From NCBI RefSeq assembly GCF_007746795.1, contig NZ_CP036343.1, positions 7,669,250 to 7,733,249 on the forward strand: a stretch of DNA of 64,000 bases, in the 5' to 3' direction. The translations under genes and the position numbers were made by a program. The notes beneath the pieces were generated by a model. The model did no database searches. It worked only from the letters and a program-made list of their open reading frames with translations, and was not told the origin of the DNA. This DNA is from Gimesia algae. GTDB lineage: Bacteria > Planctomycetota > Planctomycetia > Planctomycetales > Planctomycetaceae. Shown piece by piece: positions 9,686 to 17,970 of this stretch (positions are counted from its first letter, which is position 1; every line of letters begins with the position of its first letter).

Positions 9686-10438
9686 ATGTTTGGATGGTTT
9701 CGCTCAAAACCAGTTTGTCCTGTATCAGCAGAAGAAAAAGCATGGATTGAAAATCGTTTTTCATGGTTGATCGGCGAATTCGGGATGCAGAGACTCACAA
9801 AAGGAACTCTCATACTACCTACCACTGATTTTTTTCCGGAAGAGTATCATCGAACGGCTGACGAGATTCAGAAAATCATGGATCTTGTTGCTGAATACAT
9901 GAACGTTTCCCCTTCCATTTTACGACTTAATTTCTATGAAGATTTTCGCCCTGAAATAGAAGGTATGTGGACCGCAGGCTCGGTAGGCATGTATTCTGAA
10001 TCGGCCAGGAAATTTGATATCTGGCTGGAAATTCATAGCCTCGAAAATCCACTCACCGTCATTGCTACGCTCGCACATGAAATCGGACACGTGCTACTAC
10101 TGGGACAACGACGTATTTCGCATATTGAGGAAGATCACGAACCGTTAACCGATCTTTTGACTGTATATCTGGGACTAGGTTTGTTTTCAGCTAACGCTGT
10201 CATGCAGGAACATTATTGGAACGATGGCCCCCTATCAGGTTGGAGCATGGGGCGACAAGGGTACCTGAGTATGGAGATGTTCGGTTATGCATTTGCTCTG
10301 TTTGGAATTGCACGTGGAGAAATTGCTCCAAAATGGCTCTCGCAATTAAGATTAGATGTACGATCAGCATGCAAGCAGGGAATGCGATATATCACAGAAA
10401 CGGGAGACTGTAGTTGCGAGTTTGTAACTCCGCGATAG
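9686..10438 (+). CDS. HEIGH-motif zinc metallopeptidase-like protein
   Basis: This 250-residue protein has no signal peptide. Residues 131-135 are HEIGH, the HExxH zinc-binding and catalytic motif, and an acidic stretch EEDHEPLTD about 13 residues later offers the third ligand, as in gluzincins. An aromatic-rich region follows with no clear membrane segment. No specific family was recognised. A role in immune-type or stress-linked intracellular proteolysis would be a guess. It is convergent with the phage-like methyltransferase gene that ends at 10495. Confidence 0.7.
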   Translation: MFGWFRSKPVCPVSAEEKAWIENRFSWLIGEFGMQRLTKGTLILPTTDFFPEEYHRTADEIQKIMDLVAEYMNVSPSILRLNFYEDFRPEIEGMWTAGSVGMYSESARKFDIWLEIHSLENPLTVIATLAHEIGHVLLLGQRRISHIEEDHEPLTDLLTVYLGLGLFSANAVMQEHYWNDGPLSGWSMGRQGYLSMEMFGYAFALFGIARGEIAPKWLSQLRLDVRSACKQGMRYITETGDCSCEFVTPR

Positions 10439-10494
10439 GACACACTTCGTTTTTAGAAGCGCAAAATCAGCTCAATCAGTAGAGTCGTACAATA

Positions 10495-11139
10495 CTATTT
10501 CTGCGTCGCGATCACAATTCCGCCCTTGACCTCTGCTGCCTGTTCATCATCGAGTAAACCCACCCCGGCCCAGTTCGTCAGATGCACGATCTCTCCATGT
10601 GGGGAAAACAGATCAATGTAATCACTCAGGCGGTTATAGATTACGCCATCATCAGCACACCGCCCAGTGAAGTCCGTACAGATCTGCAGGACGAACAGCC
10701 CGCCCGGTCGTATGAATTCCATGATTTTCGGGACGTGCTCTGAAACATTCACCCCGGTTGATGGGCAGACCTCGTGTAATTCCCGATGAAACCAGCTCAT
10801 TCCTCGGCAGTAGATCAGATCGAAATACCCTGTATCGAAGTGGTACGGTAGATCCGATGCGCTGGCGTTGATGAAAACCGCCGTTGAACCGCGTGCATTC
10901 GCCCCCCTAACGCCTTCGGCGGACAGTTCGACACCGAACACGTTTAATCCGAAACTGGACAGCAGGGACGCATGCAGGCCCTTGCCGCAACCCAGATCCA
11001 GTACTCTATCACCGGGCTTTAAATCGAACCGGTCAATCAGATGTTCCTGCAGCCAGCCCCGTTCCCGTTCTGGGCTGTAATCAAAATCGCTGGTGGCGTA
11101 CTTCCGATCATAATGGCCAATGTTTCGAATCTCTGGCAT
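10495..11139 (-). CDS. Class I SAM-dependent methyltransferase, last gene of the virion cluster
   Basis: This 214-residue protein has SAM-binding motif I VLDLGCGKG at residues 46-54 and the acidic end of strand beta-2 (VFGVELS) shortly after. Its start codon overlaps the stop of the upstream methyltransferase gene (TAATG at 11139). The target is unknown. The position after tail genes and a glycosyltransferase suggests modification of a surface glycan or virion component. It could also be an old host gene captured at the end of the cluster. Confidence 0.8.
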   Translation of the reverse strand: MPEIRNIGHYDRKYATSDFDYSPERERGWLQEHLIDRFDLKPGDRVLDLGCGKGLHASLLSSFGLNVFGVELSAEGVRGANARGSTAVFINASASDLPYHFDTGYFDLIYCRGMSWFHRELHEVCPSTGVNVSEHVPKIMEFIRPGGLFVLQICTDFTGRCADDGVIYNRLSDYIDLFSPHGEIVHLTNWAGVGLLDDEQAAEVKGGIVIATQK

Positions 11140-11627
11140 TACGCATAATCCTTTTTAAACAGAGCGATCAAACGCTCCTGGCTGGAATCTTTCACGATAT
11201 CGAGACGAGCGGGACAGCGTCCCACCAGATCGATAAACTTTCGCACGCTGATCGGATCTTGAACGTGACCAGGGCAGGCCCCGGTAGTCCACATGTACGG
11301 CACACTGATGATCGCGGTTTCGCAACTGCTGAAGATCTTGTCCACGAACGGAATCAGCACCCTCGTTTCAAAATGCTCTAATACCTGCAGGCAGGTAATC
11401 ACGTCGGCAGCCCGGTCGCATTCCAGCCAGTCCACCTGGATGCATTCGACGCCGTCCATCTCCGGGAACGACTGATCGTTGACGGCAATCCTTCGGTCGA
11501 ATTCACCCCACTGAGCAACCGGCGTGTCAGCACACCCCACATCGAGAAGGGTGCCGCCGAACGGTTCGAGCCACTGCTTGACGATCTGATAGTAGTTCAA
11601 CTCCTTGCGTTCATCCCAGTAGCTCAT
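11139..11627 (-). CDS. Short class I methyltransferase-like protein
   Basis: This 162-residue protein has a motif I-like GGTLLDVGCAD at residues 24-34 and a later QVLEHFETR that matches the post-motif II helix of SAM methyltransferases. It is shorter than usual, with a minimal fold. Its start overlaps the stop of the glycosyltransferase gene by the ATGA at 11624-11627, so the two are translationally coupled. Probably acts with the glycosyltransferase and the next methyltransferase. Confidence 0.75.
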   Translation of the reverse strand: MSYWDERKELNYYQIVKQWLEPFGGTLLDVGCADTPVAQWGEFDRRIAVNDQSFPEMDGVECIQVDWLECDRAADVITCLQVLEHFETRVLIPFVDKIFSSCETAIISVPYMWTTGACPGHVQDPISVRKFIDLVGRCPARLDIVKDSSQERLIALFKKDYA

Positions 11628-13522
11628 ACAGGTGAATCCTCCCGTCTACCTGAGAAATATTCTTTCAGTTCCTTGCGCAGCTGCGGCTTGTCGCTGTTCC
11701 AGCACCACAGACCGTTATCATCAATGGCAACATCAGAGCTGCAGAACTGATTCCGTTTCAAAATATCGATGCGTGTTTCATAACCCCGATTCTCTCGAGA
11801 GCCGTGCCACAGGTGCCGGATCTTTCCGGAGACCACGCCCACGTCCGAATTGATGATGTTTAACTGGTGTTGTTTCCATGCGGCGAATTCAGCAGAGGGA
11901 CGCTGCAGGCTGGCGAACTGTCTTTCAATCCATGTGTTATCTGGAACCAGCGAGGCGATGAATCGAGTATCGGAACTGCCGAGAATTTCCCGGTCATAAA
12001 TTCCATTCGGAATGGCATCGAGCCGCGCCGCGATCGCCCCGCCTGGCGGACCATAATCGCGAATCCCCAGGCGGTTCTTTTCTGCCCAGCTGTGAAACCG
12101 CCGTACCACTGACGACTGATCCGGTCCCAGATAATCGATGTACTGAAACAACTGCAGTACCTGGTGTTTTTCAAGCAGCTGTTTTGCCTCTTCAAACCAG
12201 TTGCGATTATTGAACAGCAGATCGGCATCGATCCAGGCAACCGCGTCCACGTCTTCCGGAAGCGACTGAATCCCGATATTGATCAACCACTCTTTCTGCC
12301 ACATCAGGTTGGTTTCATCGCCATGGATTTTGATAGAATCCTCGAATTCGAATTGGCCGTTGAAACTCAGCTCTACCAGCGTGACAGGATGTTCGATCTC
12401 CCGCAGAAACCTTCGGCAGTTCTCGACAGGGGCTCTGTAACCACAGGGGTTGAAATGGCAGGAGACGATTGCCATATTCCTGATCGGTGCATACCGACCC
12501 GTTCTGATGGTTGGCTTGGATAGTTCGTCGTCGTTCCGTTGCTCGAAGTAACCCGCCACCTGCCCGTGCATCTCCAACTTGTTACTACACCACTCCCAGA
12601 GTCCGTCTGAATTGATCCTGACATCGGTATCGGGGTTGAAGTCATGGTCGAGCAGATAGTTCGCCCGTTCGACATACCGCCGATTCTCACGCGTGCCGTG
12701 CCACAGGTGTCTGATTGTGATCGGCAGGTGTCCGACGCGACGCTTCACCAGTTGCTGCTGCTTTCGAGCCCAGGCATTAAATGCTCGCTCATGCGCAGGC
12801 GTGATACGCTTTTTAAATCCGAAGATAGATTCCAGCCAGGTGTGCATCATATATGAATCACCGCCGCCGATAATGTTCAGATCGTAAAGGGGGAACAGTT
12901 CGCGCCTGGCCGCCCAGGCATAACCTGATTTGTATGTGCTGGTCTTGAGGTTGCGCAGCTTCTGGAAGACTTCACCGGGATGTGTCTCAATGACGATACC
13001 TGCTGAGTCGGTCATTTCCACCGATTGAAACAACTGAATCACGGACAACTGCTGCAACATCGCTTTCGCCTGGGCGGCCCAGTCGTCTTCCAGAAACAGC
13101 ACATCAGCATCTATCCACGCGATCGACGTGAACCGCTCCGGTAGTGACTCGACCAGAATATTGAGCAACCGTTCCTTCTGCCACATTACGTTGTCCTCAT
13201 TGCCTGTAGTGTGTAAGGCATCGGGAATCACAAACTCCCCTGTAAAGGACAGCTCGATCGTGAACAGTTCCGCGCCTTTCAGCTGCTCGCGAAAATGAAA
13301 ATAATTTCGCTTGATCGAATCGTAATTACAGGGATTGAAGTAGCAGGCCACAACGGCCAGTTCTCCAGTGTGATCGGGCAGCGGTTGCTCTGCATTTCCC
13401 CAGCCCTCACACGTGGAACGGAATTTGATAATTCGTCGGATTTCATCACCGTGCTTCCGGCAGAAATAGTTGCGTTTGAATTCGCAGACTTCACAGAGTT
13501 GTTGTTTTGCTTCGGGTGTCAT
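11624..13522 (-). CDS. Double-domain glycosyltransferase-like protein with Cys-rich N-terminus
   Basis: This 632-residue protein consists of two homologous halves, about residues 53-330 and 348-625. Each half starts with (V/A)(V/I)(A/S)CxFNPC, contains NxMWQKE and a GT-A style WIDAD (Asp138-Asp140 and Asp432-Asp434), and ends with IRHLWHG followed by xREN. This shows an internal tandem duplication. The first 40 residues hold four Cys (CEVC, then C21 and C38), a possible zinc-binding module. The donor and acceptor sugars are unknown. The gene is coupled by ATGA overlaps to genes on both sides. Similar glycosyltransferases near phage tail-fibre genes often decorate virions or host surface glycans; that role is inferred here. 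Confidence 0.75.
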   Translation of the reverse strand: MTPEAKQQLCEVCEFKRNYFCRKHGDEIRRIIKFRSTCEGWGNAEQPLPDHTGELAVVACYFNPCNYDSIKRNYFHFREQLKGAELFTIELSFTGEFVIPDALHTTGNEDNVMWQKERLLNILVESLPERFTSIAWIDADVLFLEDDWAAQAKAMLQQLSVIQLFQSVEMTDSAGIVIETHPGEVFQKLRNLKTSTYKSGYAWAARRELFPLYDLNIIGGGDSYMMHTWLESIFGFKKRITPAHERAFNAWARKQQQLVKRRVGHLPITIRHLWHGTRENRRYVERANYLLDHDFNPDTDVRINSDGLWEWCSNKLEMHGQVAGYFEQRNDDELSKPTIRTGRYAPIRNMAIVSCHFNPCGYRAPVENCRRFLREIEHPVTLVELSFNGQFEFEDSIKIHGDETNLMWQKEWLINIGIQSLPEDVDAVAWIDADLLFNNRNWFEEAKQLLEKHQVLQLFQYIDYLGPDQSSVVRRFHSWAEKNRLGIRDYGPPGGAIAARLDAIPNGIYDREILGSSDTRFIASLVPDNTWIERQFASLQRPSAEFAAWKQHQLNIINSDVGVVSGKIRHLWHGSRENRGYETRIDILKRNQFCSSDVAIDDNGLWCWNSDKPQLRKELKEYFSGRREDSPV

Positions 13523-14547
13523 TCTACGTCCTGGTCAGATCTTGGTACGTGTTTTACATCGATGTAGGGAGGGGCGAAGTAGTCTTCCAGATCAAAACTC
13601 TCGCCCTCAGTGGTTGCGTCTCTGTCTGGCTTCAGCGGGTAAATCACTCCTGACTTTGGCTGTCCGTAACCCTCTGGAATCACCGGGTCCACACTTGCCA
13701 CTCGTAGCGGCGGCAGATCGTAAGGAATGATATTCAAAAACCGATACGTCACCCCGGATGCAATCGGGCAGGTGAAATCGTCAGGGGCTTTGTAGACTCC
13801 CGGCCATGTGCCTGAACCCAGAGCGGTGGCAGCGGAGGTATTCAACAAATCGACAGACGGCGGGTCATCGATAACCGAATATGCCCGCTCGCCCAGCCCT
13901 GCAATATATGCGTCCCGGTCTTCAATGCTGCCGAAAACAACAGTTGAGGTCTGCACTGTATCAATAAAGTTTGCCGTCTGAATGATGTCCAGACTGATTC
14001 TCCATGCTCCCGGAGTCACCACATTACTATCTTCAAGAATCAGCGTGAGAAAGTGTATTAATGCGTCATGGTGCCGGGTAAACGATGTCCACGATGGCAA
14101 CGGGGGATCGAACCCACCAGGCACATAAAATGGAATCGAACTACCATAGGATCCGACTAATTCTTCGCGGTCGATGCCGTAATCAGACACCCAGTCAGGC
14201 CACTCTGCATCAGATGCTGAACTCGATGGAACTGTATATGCCAGATTGCTATCCGCTTCAAAATTGCAGTTGAGCAGCGAGCCATCTGCTTTCTTCGGAA
14301 TCTTCTGGTAGATCGAATACATGACTATCGACGATGAACCGGGTTCATTCTCGACAAACGGGGTTTCGCCTATAGAAGCGTCACCATCGTAGTTATGATA
14401 CAGCCAGTCTTTGAAAGTCGGCACCGTCAGCTCCCAGACTGTCTCTGAGTTCTGTAACTTCGCCGCACAGCGATGGCAATCGAACTGCCGACGCGGGCAC
14501 TGCTTCTGAATCAGGCTCATCGAGCAATTACAGTTAGAGTTTGACAT
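13519..14547 (-). CDS. Phage-like tail-tip/fibre-region protein, unrecognised
   Basis: This is a 342-residue protein with no membrane segment. The N-terminus is Cys-rich (CNC at residues 6-8, then CPRRQFDCHRC), suggesting a small metal-binding knot. The rest is Gly/Pro/Ser/Asp-rich and beta-like, as in tail-tip or fibre proteins. Its start overlaps the stop of the upstream gene at 14547, and its stop overlaps the glycosyltransferase start by ATGA. Assigned to the tail tip by position only. Confidence 0.6.
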   Translation of the reverse strand: MSNSNCNCSMSLIQKQCPRRQFDCHRCAAKLQNSETVWELTVPTFKDWLYHNYDGDASIGETPFVENEPGSSSIVMYSIYQKIPKKADGSLLNCNFEADSNLAYTVPSSSASDAEWPDWVSDYGIDREELVGSYGSSIPFYVPGGFDPPLPSWTSFTRHHDALIHFLTLILEDSNVVTPGAWRISLDIIQTANFIDTVQTSTVVFGSIEDRDAYIAGLGERAYSVIDDPPSVDLLNTSAATALGSGTWPGVYKAPDDFTCPIASGVTYRFLNIIPYDLPPLRVASVDPVIPEGYGQPKSGVIYPLKPDRDATTEGESFDLEDYFAPPYIDVKHVPRSDQDVE

Positions 14548-15881
14548 CAGAGTTCCGGGCTCCCGTCACCGTTGTAGTCGCGACACTCATTCACGTCAGA
14601 TACCCAACCTTCACCTGGGAACCACTGGGCAGTTCCCAGCGAGCCCGGTGCGACTGCGTCATTCACAGTGTTGTCGTCACCATCCCACTCACCAATCAGC
14701 GGAATAGGGTAATGCACTTCGGCATCCATTTCAGCATCCGCAAGATCAGTTTTAAATACATACACATCAAAGACCGCAGCTTCCGGGATATCCACTTCGA
14801 ACTCGTCGAACACCTGCCCCGCCAGTTTACCCGCGAATTCAATCAGCCAGCGTCCCGGCCAGATAGATACCTTCAGATCTTCCGCATCGATACCGGGCAA
14901 TTCCCCGATTTTCTCCGCAAGATAGGCAGGTGTCAGTACGCTAGATGTAAGACTGATTTTGGATGTCTCTGAGTCCCCCATCGCCAGCTTGATCGACCCA
15001 TTAACATCATCACCCACAAACGAGACCCACATCTTGTCATTGCCGCCAGTGTCTTTATGAAGCACAGATACGGGCACCGGATTGTCACCATCAACGCGGA
15101 CAGCGTACTTCTGCCCGGATCTCAGATCGCCATCGTAATCGTAGCTGTCGGACTCGTAAGTTCTCACCACATAATTTGAATATGGTTCCTTCGTGATAAA
15201 ATGAATCGGCGGCGGTACTGCGAGTTGATTCGCCGGAGCGACGAACGCGAACAGATTCTCCGTGCTGTCCTTGTCCTCTTTTTTCACGCCTGTAGTGAGT
15301 TTGTAGATCCCGTGAACATTCCACCCGAGCAGCTGGTGCTGGATCTGGAACCGGCTAGCTTTGGTCAGATCGTTGGGGAGCTTCAGGTGCCCCGCTGGAT
15401 CACCGACCAACTGCTGCACGATGCCTGTGCCGTAAAGCTTCTCCAGACCGTCGAGGGTCGCGTCTGACAGCCTGCTGTTCGGGTCCCTGACGAATCTGCC
15501 GAAGATCTTTTCGTTGTCGCTCTCATCGCCTTCGTAGCGCACGAATGCGGGAGTGTAGGTCATTCGCCCCTGATACCCTTTGCCAATTGAGGCAGGGCCT
15601 GTGAAAGCGTAGTTAATGCCGTTGGTGACATACTTCGGGACGTTCCCGTCTTCGCCGGGGGTTTCATTCTGACCGGGTGCGGTGATCCCGACCGGCAAAC
15701 GGATCTCGTGCACCAGGTGATCATCATTCAGATTACGGATTCCCACGACTTCGACAAGTGAACGGGGAGGAATCAACAGGTCTTTGTCTTTGCGGCGGCT
15801 GTCTTTATCGACGATCATATCGTCGCCCACATTCAAGCAGGTGAACCACTGGCCGGGACTGTCTTGGGAAGAATCAAACAT
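14547..15881 (-). CDS. Phage-like structural protein of the tail tip, unrecognised
   Basis: This 444-residue protein is rich in Asp, Gly and Pro and beta-like throughout, with no signal or membrane segment. The C-terminus is an acidic, calcium-loop-like stretch (DYNGDGSPEL). It lies in an unbroken run of overlapping minus-strand genes after the tape measure. The position fits a tail-tip, fibre or adhesin component; no domain was recognised. Confidence 0.6.
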   Translation of the reverse strand: MFDSSQDSPGQWFTCLNVGDDMIVDKDSRRKDKDLLIPPRSLVEVVGIRNLNDDHLVHEIRLPVGITAPGQNETPGEDGNVPKYVTNGINYAFTGPASIGKGYQGRMTYTPAFVRYEGDESDNEKIFGRFVRDPNSRLSDATLDGLEKLYGTGIVQQLVGDPAGHLKLPNDLTKASRFQIQHQLLGWNVHGIYKLTTGVKKEDKDSTENLFAFVAPANQLAVPPPIHFITKEPYSNYVVRTYESDSYDYDGDLRSGQKYAVRVDGDNPVPVSVLHKDTGGNDKMWVSFVGDDVNGSIKLAMGDSETSKISLTSSVLTPAYLAEKIGELPGIDAEDLKVSIWPGRWLIEFAGKLAGQVFDEFEVDIPEAAVFDVYVFKTDLADAEMDAEVHYPIPLIGEWDGDDNTVNDAVAPGSLGTAQWFPGEGWVSDVNECRDYNGDGSPEL

Positions 15882-17962
15882 TATGTCCCTTTCGTGTTGA
15901 CCTGTTCGGTTTTATCAACGGTGCCGTTGTGTTTGGTGATCATGTCTTTTAAGGCGAGATTTCTTTGCCTCTGGTCAAAGTCCGGCACCACCACATTTAC
16001 TTCTGAGTTACGGGAGACGATGGTGGTCATGCCGCCTGAATCAGTGCGCTGGATGGCCACCTGTTGAATGGCGCCATCCAGTTCGATTTTCTTCAGCCCC
16101 GCGTAGACTCCCGATCCAGAATCTTCTGATTTAATCTTGATGTTCTCCACATCGATCGCGGCGAGAGCCTGTTTCTCCAGCTCTTCGGTTTCGTTATTGT
16201 CGAGCACCTCAATCAGCTGAAAGTAATCATTAACAAAAAAAGCTGTCTTGAGTTCATACACTGCCTGATAAGCCTGCACGATTTCGTTTTTGATCACGAC
16301 TTTCGTATCAGTTCCACCGGGAAGTTTACGGGGGTTGTCTTTCAATCCACTGGGCAGCGGTGCGGGCTTTGTGCGGTATTTGGCTTTCAGTTCTTCGGTG
16401 TGCGTAAAGCGAGCCGGTTCCCCGACCAAATTCTTTAGAGGGGTAGCAATCTTTATGTGCAAATCCGCAGCGTCGGTATAGGTCTCGTCTTCGAAGGTAT
16501 GGTGTTGTACCAGCGGTTGATTGAATTTAATGATGCCCAACTCAGGCATTACACTGAATTGACTCACTTCGATGGTGTGCAGCTTCTCATCCGCAGTCAG
16601 TGTGTTGGTCAGGCTCTGCGGGTCGAAGTATTTCCCGCTGATTTCAGGAGGTCGGCGAATCAGTTTCTGGGAATAGGAGTCGATTGCCAGTTCTGCACGG
16701 GTCTCAAAAATCGGCAGGATCTGCTCGAAGTCTTCGAGGATGTAATTACCTTTCCTGCCGGTGCGGGGGTTGACCTGCTGCGGTCCGGGGAGCACAGGCT
16801 TGGACCCCGCAAACAATTCGCGGCGTGCTTCGGAATACTTTTCCTGCAGTTTGTCATATTTCTTATCGCCTGGACGGCCCCCATCGTTGACCAGTTCCCC
16901 CAGCTGAGCACCCAGATCATCGTACTTCTTGCGCAGCACCTCTTTTTCAGCCGTGCCCGCAGGATACTTCAGGCGGTAGCACTTATAAACAGTCTCAACA
17001 GCAAGGGCGTATTGATCCTTCCGCTTTTTGTATTCAGCATCAGATGGTTTTTTGTCGTACTTGATTTCGTCGAATTTGCTGCGAATCATCGACAATGTCG
17101 GGGGGGGAGAGATACTCCAGTCTAGTACGCCTTCTTCGTTCTTGGGTGTGTAGCTCAGATGATAGAGGGGTCGCCAGTCACCGTCTAAATCCAGTCCAAC
17201 CGGTTCGAGTTCCCAAAGTGCTTCATGCATGGAGATCCCACCGAGTACCGTGACGGAATCCGGTGTTTCCGGCAGGTTCGCTTCAAAGCCACTTGACATC
17301 AGGTCCTCAGTGGGCAGCAGTGCCCCTTCACCGTACTTGCGAATTCGCACCCGATCATCCCAGCCTAAGCAGACACGATAGCCCAGAAGCGTCACCAGTT
17401 CGTTTAAAGCCTGTGCCGGGGGGATGCGGTCCCAGTGTACTTCAGGAAAAATCTGATTGCGATACGGGAGTGCCTGTTTCTTTTCCAGATCCAGCAGGTC
17501 GCGGGTGTCGTAGTTCTTTTCTCCCATCGCTTCCAGGCACATGTCAGCCAGTTCACGCGGCGTTTTCTTTTTGCGGGGTTCGATCACGCCATTTTTCTTG
17601 ACGTTCCAGTGACCCGAGAAGCTGCCGTACTTCCACTTCCAGCGTCGGTCATAGACCGGAATCGTCCAGTTAATCGAAGTTGCCGAGCGCCTGACATTCG
17701 CTTTGTCAGGTCGGCAGCCCTGCAGGAGGATCTGCGTGTGGCCTGTGCGGGCATCGTTCGTGTATTCGTCGAACTGAAACAGCAGATATCCGTCTGGCTC
17801 AATCGGCGTGTAATCGGGGTCACTGGCATCGAGTGTCTGAGGAGCCATTTCGATCTGACACACGTCAGGCGTAATGCCGTGCGAGCGCGAATAGTTCGCA
17901 CTGACGATCTGCTGAATGCCCGGATAAATGACAGAGCCGATACCCTGATCAAAGTTGCTCAT
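15881..17962 (-). CDS. Tail hub/baseplate-like phage protein
   Basis: This is a 693-residue protein. The N-terminal half (about residues 1-270) has alternating beta strands and the element ALNELVTLLGYRVCLGWDD, which resembles the fold order of tail hub (gp27-like) proteins. The middle is charged and helical (about 300-380), and the C-terminus is again beta-rich. The position three genes after the tape measure is where siphovirus hub proteins sit. Hub assignment is inference from position and predicted fold. Confidence 0.5.
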   Translation of the reverse strand: MSNFDQGIGSVIYPGIQQIVSANYSRSHGITPDVCQIEMAPQTLDASDPDYTPIEPDGYLLFQFDEYTNDARTGHTQILLQGCRPDKANVRRSATSINWTIPVYDRRWKWKYGSFSGHWNVKKNGVIEPRKKKTPRELADMCLEAMGEKNYDTRDLLDLEKKQALPYRNQIFPEVHWDRIPPAQALNELVTLLGYRVCLGWDDRVRIRKYGEGALLPTEDLMSSGFEANLPETPDSVTVLGGISMHEALWELEPVGLDLDGDWRPLYHLSYTPKNEEGVLDWSISPPPTLSMIRSKFDEIKYDKKPSDAEYKKRKDQYALAVETVYKCYRLKYPAGTAEKEVLRKKYDDLGAQLGELVNDGGRPGDKKYDKLQEKYSEARRELFAGSKPVLPGPQQVNPRTGRKGNYILEDFEQILPIFETRAELAIDSYSQKLIRRPPEISGKYFDPQSLTNTLTADEKLHTIEVSQFSVMPELGIIKFNQPLVQHHTFEDETYTDAADLHIKIATPLKNLVGEPARFTHTEELKAKYRTKPAPLPSGLKDNPRKLPGGTDTKVVIKNEIVQAYQAVYELKTAFFVNDYFQLIEVLDNNETEELEKQALAAIDVENIKIKSEDSGSGVYAGLKKIELDGAIQQVAIQRTDSGGMTTIVSRNSEVNVVVPDFDQRQRNLALKDMITKHNGTVDKTEQVNTKGT

Positions 17963-17970
17963 GACGGTCC

